From Pseudomonas sp. LBUM920 (lineage in GTDB: Bacteria; Pseudomonadota; Gammaproteobacteria; Pseudomonadales; Pseudomonadaceae): a stretch of DNA of 64,000 bases. The translations under genes and the position numbers were made by a program. The DNA is taken from assembly GCF_003852315.1 (NCBI RefSeq), contig NZ_CP027762.1, positions 1,531,501-1,595,500 of the forward strand, written 5' to 3'. Shown here piece after piece: positions 44,000 to 53,321 of this stretch; position 1 is the first letter of the stretch, and every line of letters begins with the position of its first letter. The notes below the pieces were generated by a model that was given only the letters and a program-made list of their open reading frames with translations, was not told the DNA's origin and did no database searches.

Positions 44000-45697
44000 T
44001 CAGCGCCAGAACCCGTTGTCGAGTTGCTCTAGTTGACGGGTGAGTTCGCTGCGGGCCTCACGGATGCGGCGTTCGTCCTGGGTGTCGAGCACTTGCTGGA
44101 ACTGCGCGGCCCAGTGCCCGAGCTGTTCGCGCAACTCGCCGAGGTTTTCCTGGTAGAGCCGTTCGAGGCGGGCGGTCAGCACGGTGTTGACCTGCTGGTC
44201 GCGCGGGTGAATCTTCAACAGCGCCAGGGCTTGCAGGCGTTGCTGGATTTCCTGCGGGCTGAGCACGCCCGGGTTGTTCTCGATCACCAGTGAGTGCTGC
44301 TCGCCGGTCAGCGGGATGTTCACCTGGGCTTCAAGCAAGCCGTTGTTGTCGTAGGTAAAGCGCACATCCAGCGAGACTTCGCCGGCCTTGCGCTTGGGCA
44401 CGGGAATTTCCAGCTGGCCCAGTTCGATGTTGTCTTTCACCAGACGGCTTTCGCCCTGATAGATTTTCAACAGCACGCGGCTCTGGTCGTCGTGGAGGGT
44501 GACCACACTCTTGACCCGGCTGACCGGCACGCTGCTGTTGCGCTCGATCAGCGGCAGGTAATGCCCGCTTTCGATATGGCCGCCATATTGGTTCGAGGTT
44601 TCGATGCCCAGGGTGTAGGGGCAGACGTCGGTCAGCACGATCTCTTCCAGCGCTGCCGAACGGGCCTTGAGCGCTGCCTGAATCGCCGCGCCGTGAGCGA
44701 CCACCTGGTCCGGATCGAGGCTGATGGACGGGAAGCGTCCGAACAAGCCGGCGGCCAGTTTGCGCACCAGCGGCATGCGCGTGGTGCCGCCGACCAGCAG
44801 GATTTCATCCAGATCGCCGACCCGAATCCGTGCGTCACGCAGGGCGCGCTCAATCGGCGCGCGCAGGCGCTCCAGCAAGGGCGTGTAGAGCTTGGCGAGT
44901 TCAGCCTGGGTGATGGTTGTGACCCATTGCTGGCCGTCAACGCGCAGGGCGAACTCGGCGCTGTCGTCCTGGCCCAAGGCTTTGCGCACGCGCTCGGCTT
45001 CGCGGCGCAGGGCTTGCAGCACGGTGCTGGTGGGCGGGAAGCCCTGGGCGTTGCGCTGGCTGTCGACAAAGTGTTCGAGCAATAAGGTGTCGAAATCTTC
45101 GCCGCCCAGGAAGTTGTCGCCGGCGCTGGCGCGCACTTCCATCACGCCGTCGAACAGCTCGATGATCGACACGTCGAAGGTGCCGCCGCCGAGGTCGAAC
45201 ACCAGGAACGAGGTTTCCTTGTCACGCTGGTGCAGGCCGTAAGCCAGGGCCGCGGCGGTGGGTTCGTTGATGAGTTTTTCAACGTTGAGCCCGGCCAGTT
45301 CACCGGCGATGCGCGTGGCCTTGCGCTGGCCGTCGCTGAAGTAGGCGGGCACGCTGATCACGGCTTCAGTGACGCTTTGGCCGTAGGTGCGCTCGATGTC
45401 TTCTTTCAGGCTTTTGAGCACCAGCGCCGAGAGTTCTTCGGGGCGGAACGAGCGGTCGCCCAGGCGCACTTCGGTGGCACTGCCCATGTAGCGCTTGAAC
45501 AGCGAGGTGGTCAGGTGCGGGTGGGTGTGCAGGCGTTCCTTGGCGGCTTGGCCCACCAGGATACGGCCTTGGTCATCCAGGCCGACCACACTCGGGGTCA
45601 GCAACTGGCCAAGGGCATTGGGCACCATTTCGGCAGCGTCACCGCGCCACACAGCGGCCAGGCTGTTGGTTGTGCCCAGGTCGATTCCTACGATCAT
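44000..45697 (-). CDS. hscC: Hsp70-family chaperone HscC
   Basis: The 565-residue chaperone starts MIVGIDLGTTNSLAAVWRGD and has PSVVGLDD, VPAYFSDGQRKATRIAGELA, LVFDLGGGTFDVSI and LLVGGTTRMPLVRKL. Its length is short of DnaK (about 640), because the C-terminal lid is small, which fits HscC (E. coli 556). I chose ATG 45697 after AAGGGAGC, not the long upstream frame. The J-like gene follows 11 bp downstream. Confidence 0.92.
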   Translation of the reverse strand: MIVGIDLGTTNSLAAVWRGDAAEMVPNALGQLLTPSVVGLDDQGRILVGQAAKERLHTHPHLTTSLFKRYMGSATEVRLGDRSFRPEELSALVLKSLKEDIERTYGQSVTEAVISVPAYFSDGQRKATRIAGELAGLNVEKLINEPTAAALAYGLHQRDKETSFLVFDLGGGTFDVSIIELFDGVMEVRASAGDNFLGGEDFDTLLLEHFVDSQRNAQGFPPTSTVLQALRREAERVRKALGQDDSAEFALRVDGQQWVTTITQAELAKLYTPLLERLRAPIERALRDARIRVGDLDEILLVGGTTRMPLVRKLAAGLFGRFPSISLDPDQVVAHGAAIQAALKARSAALEEIVLTDVCPYTLGIETSNQYGGHIESGHYLPLIERNSSVPVSRVKSVVTLHDDQSRVLLKIYQGESRLVKDNIELGQLEIPVPKRKAGEVSLDVRFTYDNNGLLEAQVNIPLTGEQHSLVIENNPGVLSPQEIQQRLQALALLKIHPRDQQVNTVLTARLERLYQENLGELREQLGHWAAQFQQVLDTQDERRIREARSELTRQLEQLDNGFWR

Positions 45698-45927
45698 TAC
45701 GACAAGCTCCCTTTGTGGTCTGTAAGAATCTGTAACCAATTTTACCCTGAAAGGTTCCGCAGAAAGCAAGGTGCGAGACTTGATACGGGTCGCCGTGTGG
45801 GGTCGGGAATGCGCGGGGCCTGCCAGATCAAAATAAAAAGCACAGTACAGTGGGCTTGAGTTGGCAGAGGTAAAAGCACAGCAAAAACAAAGCAGTAGAG
45901 GACCTCCTGAGGTGATGAGGTCCAAAT

Positions 45928-46014
45928 GTGGGAGCGGGCTTGCTCGCGAATGCGGTGTGTCAGTCAGCTCATTTTTAACTGACCCACCGCCTTCGCGAGC
46001 AAGCCCGCTCCCAC
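45928..46014. repeat. REPIN (paired REP elements), GCGGGCTTGCTCGCGA type
   Basis: GTGGGAGCGGGCTTGC and its inverted copy. The spacer, CGAATGCGGTGTGTCAGTCAG and onwards, is also largely self-complementary. It is the first of two REPINs in the 546-bp space between hscC and ttgC. Confidence 0.88.
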
Positions 46015-46077
46015 AATTTAACCGAGTTCAGCTCCCCCTTTAGGTCGACTGGCACACCGCTTCTGTTTTGCTTTTCT

Positions 46078-46164
46078 GTGGGAGCTGGCTTGCCTGCGAT
46101 AGCGGCGGGTCAGTCAGTACAGGTGTGGCTGACACACCGCTATCGCAGGCAAGCCAGCTCCCAC
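46078..46164. repeat. REPIN (paired REP elements), GCTGGCTTGCCTGCGAT type
   Basis: GTGGGAGCTGGCTTGC and its inverted copy GCAAGCCAGCTCCCAC with a complementary spacer (TAGCGGCGGGTCAG...CTGACACACCGCTA). Second REPIN of the pair here; the two types occur in the same order at 25.5-25.7 kb. Confidence 0.88.
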
Positions 46165-46196
46165 CTTTGATTCACGGTGCTTAATGAAGCGGCAAA

Positions 46197-46227
46197 AAAA
46201 ACCGCTTCCGGTAAGGGAAGCGGTTTT
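46197..46227. terminator. Terminator after ttgC
   Basis: AAAACCGCTTCC-GGTAA-GGAAGCGGTTTT forms a 12-bp stem with A and T runs, 17 bases beyond the ttgC stop. Confidence 0.88.
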
Positions 46228-46243
46228 ATTTACAGCAGCACGA

Positions 46244-47701
46244 TCAGAACAACTTCAGTGCCGGTGCTTCTTCTTTCACAGGCTCGTTCTTCGCGGTCTG
46301 CTCGTTCCAGCCACCACCAAGGGCCTTGTACAGGTTGACCTCGCTGTTGAGCTGCGCCAGACGGTCGGTGATCAGCGATTGCTGGGCACTGAACAGTTGG
46401 CGCTGGGCGTCGAGGAACGTCAGGTTGCTGTCGACACCAATGCGGTAGCGACGCTCGGCCAGGCGGTAGTAATCCTGGTTGGCCGCGACGAAGCCACGCT
46501 GGGCGTCCAGTTGCTGCTTGTAAGTCGCGCGCGCGGCGAGGCCGTCGGAGACTTCCTGGAAGCCGGTCTGGATGGCCTTCTCGTAGTTGGCCACGTTGAT
46601 CTCTTTCTGGATCTTCGAGTAGTCCAGGCTTGCGCGCAGGCTACCGGCGTTGAAGATCGGGATGTTGATCTGCGGCGCAAACGACCAGGTGCCCGAACCG
46701 CCTTTGAACAGGCCGCCCAAAGTTGGGCTGGCAGTACCGGCACTGGCGGTGAGGCTGATGCTCGGGAAGAACGCTGCACGCGCCGCGCCGATGTTGGCGT
46801 TGGCGGCCTTGAGGTTGTACTCGGCCTGCACAATGTCGGGACGACGTTGCAGCAGGTCCGATGGCAACCCGGCTGGCACTTCGCTGAGCAGGTCATCCGA
46901 CAGCGGCTTGCTGGCGATATTGGCCGGCAGACCGGTGCCGAGCAGCAGGGTCAGGCTGTTTTCGTCCTGGGCCACCTGGCGTGTATAGCGCGCCAGTTGC
47001 ACCCGCGCGTTTTCCACCGAGGTGCGGGCCTGGCTGAGGTCGAGGGCCGAGGCCACGCCGACTTCGTTGCTGCGCGAGGTCAGCTTGTAGCTCTGCTCGA
47101 AGGCACCGAGGGTGTCCTGGGTCAGCTTGAGCAGTTCCTTGTCGGCCTGCCAGGTCAGGTAGGCGTTGGCCACACTGGCCACCAGGCTGATCTGGGTGCT
47201 GCGCCGCGCTTCTTCAGTGGCGAAGTACTTCTGCAGTGCTTCTTCGCTGAGGCTGCGCACGCGGCCGAACAGGTCCAGTTCATACGAGCTGATGCCGAGG
47301 CCGGCCGAGTACTGGCTGGTGATGCCCGCTTCGCCAGTCTGCGACAACTTGGCCGGGGTGCGTGTGCGGCTGCCGCTGCCAGTGGCCGAGATGGCCGGGA
47401 ACAGGTCGGCGCGCTGGATCTGGTACTGCGCCGCATAGGCATCGATGTTCAGGGCCGCGACACGCAGGTCACGGTTGTTGACCAGCGCGGTCTGGATCAG
47501 CTGCTGCAGGGCCGGGTCATGGAAAAACTGCTTCCAGCCCTGCTCGGCAGCGGCCTGGCCCGGCGCCTGGGCCGACGAATACGCCGGCCCCTGCGGGTAC
47601 TGCGCTGCGACCGGCGCTTCAGGGCGCTGGTAGTCAGGTATCAGCGAGCAGCCACTGAGCACGAATGCCGTGACGGCTAGGGAAAGTAGCGACTTGCTCA
47701 T
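46244..47701 (-). CDS. ttgC: RND efflux outer-membrane lipoprotein TtgC
   Basis: The 485-residue OprM/NodT-type channel starts with a lipoprotein signal (LSGCSLIPDY, Cys18) and has the repeated OEP helices of TolC-like proteins. It links the TtgAB pump to the outside. Its start overlaps the ttgB stop by 4 bp. Together they resemble TtgABC of P. putida, MexAB-OprM of P. aeruginosa and ArpABC. Confidence 0.93.
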   Translation of the reverse strand: MSKSLLSLAVTAFVLSGCSLIPDYQRPEAPVAAQYPQGPAYSSAQAPGQAAAEQGWKQFFHDPALQQLIQTALVNNRDLRVAALNIDAYAAQYQIQRADLFPAISATGSGSRTRTPAKLSQTGEAGITSQYSAGLGISSYELDLFGRVRSLSEEALQKYFATEEARRSTQISLVASVANAYLTWQADKELLKLTQDTLGAFEQSYKLTSRSNEVGVASALDLSQARTSVENARVQLARYTRQVAQDENSLTLLLGTGLPANIASKPLSDDLLSEVPAGLPSDLLQRRPDIVQAEYNLKAANANIGAARAAFFPSISLTASAGTASPTLGGLFKGGSGTWSFAPQINIPIFNAGSLRASLDYSKIQKEINVANYEKAIQTGFQEVSDGLAARATYKQQLDAQRGFVAANQDYYRLAERRYRIGVDSNLTFLDAQRQLFSAQQSLITDRLAQLNSEVNLYKALGGGWNEQTAKNEPVKEEAPALKLF

Positions 47702-50700
47702 TGGCCAGCCTCTTTAGGAGTTTCAGTAGTGTCCGTCTTTTTGTTGCGCTCGCCAGCAGACGACACGGTTGCAAAGAACAGTGGCACCCAGAAGATCGCC
47801 AGGACGGTGGCGGTGATCATACCGCCAATTACGCCGGTACCGATCGCGTGCTGACTGCCTGAGCCTGCGCCCGAGGAGATGGCCAGCGGCAATACGCCGA
47901 GCATGAACGCCATGGACGTCATGATGATCGGGCGCAGACGCATACGAGAGGCTTCGATGGCCGACTCGACAATACCTTTGCCCTGCTCGTGAAGCTCTTT
48001 GGCGAATTCCACGATCAGGATGGCGTTTTTCGCTGCCAGACCCACCGTCACCAGCAAGCCCACCTGGAAGAACACGTCGTTGGACAGGCCGCGCAGACTG
48101 GTGGCGATCAATGCACCGATCACACCCAGTGGCACCACCAGGATCACCGCGATTGGAATCGACCAGCTTTCGTACAGCGCTGCCAGGCAGAGGAACACCA
48201 CCAGCAGCGACAGGGCGTACAGCGCAGGTGCCTGGGAGCCGGACAGACGTTCTTCATACGACAGGCCGGTCCACGAGTAACCAATACCGGACGGCAGATC
48301 CTTGGCGATGCGCTCGACTTCCGCCATCGCGTCACCGGTACTGTAGCCAGGCGCTGGAGTCCCGAGGATTTCCATTGCCGCTACACCGTTGTAGCGCGAG
48401 AGCTTCGGCGAACCGTAGATCCACTTGCCCGACGAGATGGCCGACAGTGGCACCATCTTCCCGGAGGTGCTGCGCACGTACCACTTATCCAGGTCTTCCG
48501 GAGACATGCGGCTGGCCGCGTCACCCTGCACATACACCTTCTTCACACGACCACGGTCGATGAAGTCGTTGATGTAGCTACCCCCCAGGGCAATGGCCAG
48601 GGTCTGCTGGATGTCCGACAGGCTGATGCCTTGGGCGCTGGCTTTTTCGTCGTCGACCGACAGCTCGTACTGCGGCTCGTCGTTCACGCCGTTGGGGCGC
48701 ACGCCCGCCAGGATCTTGCTTTGTGCCGCCGCACCCAGGAACTGGTTGCGCGCATCCATCAGCTTCTGGTGGCCAACGCCGCCCTGGTCTTGCAGGAACA
48801 CGTCGAAACCGGTGGCGTTACCCAGCTCCAGTACAGACGGTGGAACGACGGCATACACCATGGCGTCCTTGAACGTCTGCGAGAAGTAGCCTTGGGCGCG
48901 CTTGGCAATCTCGAACACCGAGGTGGATGAGTCACGCTCGTCCCACGACTTGAGCATGACGAACGCCAGGCCAGAGCTCTGGCCACGACCGGCAAAGTTG
49001 AAGCCGTTCACGGTGAACACCGATTGAACGCCTTTGCCTTCGCCTGGCTCGCCTTCCTTGTTGTTGAGCAAGTAGGCGCGCATATCGTCGATGACTTTTT
49101 GCGTGCGTTCGGCCGAAGAGCCAACCGGCGTCTGCACCTGGGCAAAGATCACACCCTGGTCTTCGTCGGGCAGGAACGCGCTTGGAATGCGGGTGAACAT
49201 CCAGATCATGCCGGCCAGGATCAGCGCATACACCAGGAATGCCGGGAGCTTGTGCTTGATCATGTTGCCCACGCCGCGCTCGTAGCTCAGTACGCCACGG
49301 TCGAAGGTGCGGTTGAACCAGCCGAAGAAACCACGCTTGGGTTGGCCGTGCTTTTCCGGATCGATCGGCTTGAGCATGGTGGCGCACAAGGCCGGGGTGA
49401 AGATCAGCGCAACCAGTACCGACAACGCCATCGCCGAAACAATCGTGATGGAGAACTGCCGGTAGATCACACCGGTGGAGCCCCCGAAGAACGCCATTGG
49501 CAGCAGTACCGCCGACAGTACCAGCGCGATACCGACCAGGGCGCCCTGGATCTGGCCCATGGACTTGATCGTCGCCTCCTTGGGCGACAGGTGTTCCTCG
49601 GCCATTACCCGCTCGACGTTTTCCACCACAACGATGGCGTCGTCCACCAGCAAGCCGATGGCCAGGATCATGCCGAACATGGTCAGGGTGTTGATGGTAA
49701 AACCGAACGCCGCGAGGATCCCGAAGGTGCCCAGCAATACCACCGGTACGGTCATGGTGGTGATGATGGTGGCGCGGAAATTCTGCAGGAACAGGAACAT
49801 CACCAGGAACACCAGCACGATCGCTTCGACCAGGGTGTGAACCACACCGGAAATCGATTCGGTCACAACCGGCGTGGTGTCATACGGCACCACCGCCTTC
49901 ATGCCAGGCGGGAAGAACGGTTCCAGGGACGCAACCGTGGCACGGATCGCCTTGGCGGTGTCCAGTGCGTTGGCACCGGCGGCCAGTTTGAGCGCCATAC
50001 CCGAGGCCGGCTTGCCGTTGAACTGCGCGCTGATGCTGTAGTTCTGGCCGCCCAGTTCGATACGGGCAACATCACCCAGGCGAACTTGCGAGCCGTCGGC
50101 ATTGACCTTCATCAGGATCTTGCCGAACTCTTCGGCCGATTGCAGACGTGTCTTGCCGATGATGGTGGCGTTCAGCTGAGTGCCGGGCAGGGCAGGCAGG
50201 CCGCCCAATTGACCGGTGGCCACCTGGACGTTCTGCGCCTGAATGGCGTTGCTGACATCCACCGGCGTCAGCTGGTAGTTGTTCAACTTGGCCGGGTCGA
50301 GCCAGATACGCATGGCGTACTGCGAACCGAACACCTGGAAGTCACCCACACCGGCGGTACGGGAGATCGGGTCCTGGATGTTCGACACGATGTAGTTGGA
50401 CAAGTCGTCCTTGGTCATGCTGCCGTCTTCGGACACCAGACCGATCACCATCAGGAAGTTCTTCACCGACTTGGTCACGCGGATACCCTGCTGCTGCACT
50501 TCTTGCGGCAGCAGTGGGGTCGCCAGGTTCAGCTTGTTCTGCACCTGAACCTGGGCGATGTCCGGGTTGGTACCCTGGTTGAACGTCGCGGTGATGGTCA
50601 TGCTGCCGTCGGAGTTACTGTCCGAGGCGACATAACGCAGGTTGTCGATACCGTTGAGCTGTTGCTCGATGACCTGCACCACGGTGTCCTGCACGGTTTG

Positions 50701-50862
50701 TGCGGACGCGCCTGGGTAGGTCACCTGGATGTCGATGGCGGTCGGCGCAATGGCCGGGTATTGGTTGATGGGCAACTTCAGGATCGACAGTGCCCCGACC
50801 AGCATGATCACCAGGGCAATTACCCAGGCGAAAATGGGACGGTCGATAAAAAATTTCGACAT
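47698..50862 (-). CDS. ttgB: RND multidrug efflux pump TtgB (MexB-like)
   Basis: The 1054-residue proton-driven pump has the AcrB/MexB plan: MSKFFIDRPIFAWVIALVIM start, twelve helices, and a proton relay in which Asp-Asp is in LAIGLLVDDAIVVVENV (residues about 400-416). It exports solvents, antibiotics and aromatic compounds. The gene lies between ttgA (3 bp upstream) and ttgC (overlap 4 bp). Confidence 0.96.
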   Translation of the reverse strand: MSKFFIDRPIFAWVIALVIMLVGALSILKLPINQYPAIAPTAIDIQVTYPGASAQTVQDTVVQVIEQQLNGIDNLRYVASDSNSDGSMTITATFNQGTNPDIAQVQVQNKLNLATPLLPQEVQQQGIRVTKSVKNFLMVIGLVSEDGSMTKDDLSNYIVSNIQDPISRTAGVGDFQVFGSQYAMRIWLDPAKLNNYQLTPVDVSNAIQAQNVQVATGQLGGLPALPGTQLNATIIGKTRLQSAEEFGKILMKVNADGSQVRLGDVARIELGGQNYSISAQFNGKPASGMALKLAAGANALDTAKAIRATVASLEPFFPPGMKAVVPYDTTPVVTESISGVVHTLVEAIVLVFLVMFLFLQNFRATIITTMTVPVVLLGTFGILAAFGFTINTLTMFGMILAIGLLVDDAIVVVENVERVMAEEHLSPKEATIKSMGQIQGALVGIALVLSAVLLPMAFFGGSTGVIYRQFSITIVSAMALSVLVALIFTPALCATMLKPIDPEKHGQPKRGFFGWFNRTFDRGVLSYERGVGNMIKHKLPAFLVYALILAGMIWMFTRIPSAFLPDEDQGVIFAQVQTPVGSSAERTQKVIDDMRAYLLNNKEGEPGEGKGVQSVFTVNGFNFAGRGQSSGLAFVMLKSWDERDSSTSVFEIAKRAQGYFSQTFKDAMVYAVVPPSVLELGNATGFDVFLQDQGGVGHQKLMDARNQFLGAAAQSKILAGVRPNGVNDEPQYELSVDDEKASAQGISLSDIQQTLAIALGGSYINDFIDRGRVKKVYVQGDAASRMSPEDLDKWYVRSTSGKMVPLSAISSGKWIYGSPKLSRYNGVAAMEILGTPAPGYSTGDAMAEVERIAKDLPSGIGYSWTGLSYEERLSGSQAPALYALSLLVVFLCLAALYESWSIPIAVILVVPLGVIGALIATSLRGLSNDVFFQVGLLVTVGLAAKNAILIVEFAKELHEQGKGIVESAIEASRMRLRPIIMTSMAFMLGVLPLAISSGAGSGSQHAIGTGVIGGMITATVLAIFWVPLFFATVSSAGERNKKTDTTETPKEAGQ

Positions 50863-50865
50863 GGA

Positions 50866-52014
50866 TTACTCCCCTTTACCAGCATCGGCAGCAGGCGCTG
50901 CGGCAGTGCCGGCGGGTTTGGCGTTGTCTGCGTCCTTGACCTTGACTTCGATGCCCGGCTTGATGAATTGCAGGCCTTCGGTGATCACGCGGTCACCGGC
51001 GTCCAGGCCTTTTTCCACCAGCCAGTAGGCGCCGGCAGTACGGTTGGCGACCAGCTGACGTTGCTCGACCTTGTTGTCCTTGTTCACGATCAGCGCAGTC
51101 GGGATGCCCTTGAGGTCACGGGTCACGCCTTGCTGCGGGGCCAGAATGGCCTTGCTGTTCACACCGGCTTGCAGCTGGGCGTGGACGAACATGCCCGGCA
51201 GCAGGGTGTGATCAGGGTTCGGGAACACGGCGCGCAGGGTCACGGAACCGGTAGTCTGGTCGACCGACACTTCAGAGAATTCCAGCTTGCCGTCCTGGCC
51301 ATAGGCGCTGCCATCTTCCAGGGTCAGCTTGACCTTGGCGGCATTTTCGCCGGCTTTTTCCAGCTGGCCGCTTTCCAGGTCACGGCGCAGTTTCAGCATT
51401 TCAGCCGAAGACTGCGTGACGTCGACGTAGATCGGGTCCAGTTGCTGGATGACGGCCATGGCATCGGCCTGGCCATTGCTGACCAGTGCGCCTTCGGTGA
51501 CCGAAGAACGGCCAATTCGCCCGGAGATCGGCGCGAACACTTTGGTGTAGCGCACGTTGATCTGGGCGGTTTGAACGTTTGCTTCGGCAGTCATGCGGTT
51601 GGCGACGGCCGTGTCGTATTCCTGGCGGCTGACGGCTTGCTCATCGACCAACTGCTTGTAGCGGTCGGTGATGGACTTGGTCTGGGTCAGGCTGGCTTGT
51701 GCGCTTTTCAGGGTCGCGTCATACACCGACGGGTCGATCTGGTAGAGCTGTTGCCCTTCCTTCACGTCGGCGCCTTCCTTGAACAGGCGCTTGAGAATGA
51801 TGCCGTTGACCTGAGGCCGAACTTCCGCAATGCGGAAGGCGGTGGTACGCCCCGGCAATTCGGAGGTCAGGGTAAAGGCTTGCGGTTGAATGGTGACCAC
51901 GCCGACCTGAGGGGTTTGAGCGGGCGGAGCCGCTTCTTCCTTTTTACATCCGCTGAGCAGCGATGCCAGGGCGACGGCAGTGACCAGAGCGGTAACAGCT
52001 GGCTTAAGTTGCAT
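50866..52014 (-). CDS. ttgA: RND efflux periplasmic adaptor TtgA
   Basis: The 382-residue membrane fusion protein starts with a lipoprotein signal LLSGCKKEEAAPP (Cys24) and has the biotinyl-lipoyl-like hairpin and beta-barrel domains (PGRTTAFRIAEVRPQVNGII, GALVSNGQ). I chose ATG 52014; a longer frame lies over the promoter. It is the first gene of ttgABC, divergent from ttgR. Confidence 0.94.
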   Translation of the reverse strand: MQLKPAVTALVTAVALASLLSGCKKEEAAPPAQTPQVGVVTIQPQAFTLTSELPGRTTAFRIAEVRPQVNGIILKRLFKEGADVKEGQQLYQIDPSVYDATLKSAQASLTQTKSITDRYKQLVDEQAVSRQEYDTAVANRMTAEANVQTAQINVRYTKVFAPISGRIGRSSVTEGALVSNGQADAMAVIQQLDPIYVDVTQSSAEMLKLRRDLESGQLEKAGENAAKVKLTLEDGSAYGQDGKLEFSEVSVDQTTGSVTLRAVFPNPDHTLLPGMFVHAQLQAGVNSKAILAPQQGVTRDLKGIPTALIVNKDNKVEQRQLVANRTAGAYWLVEKGLDAGDRVITEGLQFIKPGIEVKVKDADNAKPAGTAAAPAADAGKGE

Positions 52015-52093
52015 GAAGATCCTCGGGTCAGGCGCGCAGAATGCGCACAAGAAGTGTGGAAGGGTAAAAAACAAGCTGTGAGTAGATAAGTAG

Positions 52094-52133
52094 CTTGCTA
52101 CGCAATATACTTACGTTCATGGTTGTTTGTAAA
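52094..52133. promoter_or_regulatory. TtgR operator between ttgA and ttgR
   Basis: The segment with GCAATATACTTACGTTCATG and GTTGTTTGTAAA is very close, on the reverse strand, to the P. putida TtgR operator I recall (TTTACAAACAACCATGAATG followed by TAAGTATATTC). It lies 80 bp before ttgA and 168 bp before ttgR, where it can repress both. Confidence 0.75.
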
Positions 52134-52300
52134 CTCTTGACAGGCTTCGCGGAATGTTGACAAAGCATGTCCAAAAGCCTCGATTTTAGTACGTTCGGCA
52201 CCCATGACGGTGTCGTCCCACAATTATTCAGATGATCGTTACCGCCTATTAAAGCTGCGTTACCGATAGTCCCAAGTGTTCTGATTGAGGTTTTACTGCC

Positions 52301-52933
52301 ATGGTTCGTCGCACCAAAGAGGAAGCTCAGGAAACGCGCAGCCAGATTCTCGAAGCCGCTGAACAGGCCTTTTATGAGCGCGGCGTTGCGCGCACGACGC
52401 TGGCGGACATCGCGGCGCTGGCCGGTGTGACGCGCGGTGCCATCTACTGGCATTTCAGCAACAAGTCCGATTTGCTCCAGGCATTGCTGGACACGCTGCA
52501 CGAACCCCTGGACGAACTGGCCCGGGCGAGCGAAAGCGAGGATGAAGTCGACCCGCTTGGCTGTATGCGCAAGCTGCTGATTCATTTGTTTCATCAGGTG
52601 GCCCTGGACCCGAAAACCCGGCGCATCAATGAGATTTTGTTTCATAAGTGCGAGTTCACCGATGAAATGTGTGACATGCGTCGCCAGCGCCAGACCCATA
52701 GCCTGGAATGCAACCTGCGTATCGGCCTGACATTGCGTAACGCGGTCCATCGCGGGCAGCTTCCGGAAAATCTCGACACCACCCGTGGTGCGGTGTGCAT
52801 GCATGCCTACATCAATGGGCTGATCGGCCAATGGCTTCTGGTGCCCGACAGCTTTCAATTGCATCAAGAGGCTGAGCGCTGGGTTGATGCAGGGCTGGAC
52901 ATGCTGCGCCTGAGCCCCAGCCTGCGCAATTAA
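52301..52933 (+). CDS. ttgR: TetR-family repressor TtgR
   Basis: The 210-residue repressor has an N-terminal TetR helix-turn-helix (residues about 10-56; TTLADIAALAGVTRGAIYWHF) and a ligand-binding domain typical of TtgR, AcrR and NalC-type regulators (CMRKLLIHLFHQVALDPKTRRI). It senses drugs and plant phenolics, releasing the operator. Divergent from ttgABC with 286 bp between. Confidence 0.93.
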   Translation: MVRRTKEEAQETRSQILEAAEQAFYERGVARTTLADIAALAGVTRGAIYWHFSNKSDLLQALLDTLHEPLDELARASESEDEVDPLGCMRKLLIHLFHQVALDPKTRRINEILFHKCEFTDEMCDMRRQRQTHSLECNLRIGLTLRNAVHRGQLPENLDTTRGAVCMHAYINGLIGQWLLVPDSFQLHQEAERWVDAGLDMLRLSPSLRN

Positions 52934-53141
52934 GACAAAATGCGTAATTGCGTCCAGTTGTGTCAACAGTAAAGACGAGAGACAGTCAATCGTCCTTGCG
53001 CCTGAAGGGTGGGGTGACTTTATATACGGGCTGGCGGCCGGTTGATAGGTAGCCGCCTAAGTATTTTGTAGCAATATTGTTGCAAGCCTGTGAAGGAGTG
53101 TTTCCAAAGCTGGCGCAAATCAAGATGGTGTAGCGGCTTGT
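52934..53141. other. Intergenic stretch after ttgR, no gene seen
   Basis: Two hundred bp of plain sequence with no frame longer than shadows and no strong terminator directly after ttgR. GCAATATTGTTGC (53070-53082) is a short perfect palindrome of unknown meaning. Confidence 0.4.
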
Positions 53142-53243
53142 GTGGGAGCCGGGCTTGCCCGCAATGCAGACACCTCGGTCCGCCAGAGGCATCACAACGC
53201 TGCTATCGCAGGCAAGCCAGCTCCCACGCAAGCCTGCTCCCAC
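53142..53243. repeat. REPIN with an extra half-site
   Basis: GTGGGAGCCGGGCTTGC, then an inverted GCAAGCCAGCTCCCAC, then directly another GCAAGCCTGCTCCCAC. Three REP copies here, rather than two, suggest a second insertion or a partial duplication. Confidence 0.8.
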
Positions 53244-53274
53244 ATTCAGATCGATGAGTATTCCAGCGCGCAGT

Positions 53275-53307
53275 AAAAAGCCCCGGTTCCTGCGAACCGG
53301 GGCTTTT
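53275..53307. terminator. Terminator after xenB
   Basis: AAAAAGCCCCGGTTC-CTGC-GAACCGGGGCTTTTT, a long perfect stem with A and T tracts, 15 bases beyond the xenB stop. Confidence 0.92.
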
Positions 53308-53321
53308 TGCGTTTCAGACGA

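Noticed and set aside
49024..52089. 1021-residue open frame opposite ttgB and ttgA
   Set aside because: Antisense shadow; the pump and adaptor genes on the other strand explain the sequence.
52028..52966. 312-residue reverse frame over ttgR
   Set aside because: Opposite strand of ttgR and its promoter, with no motif.
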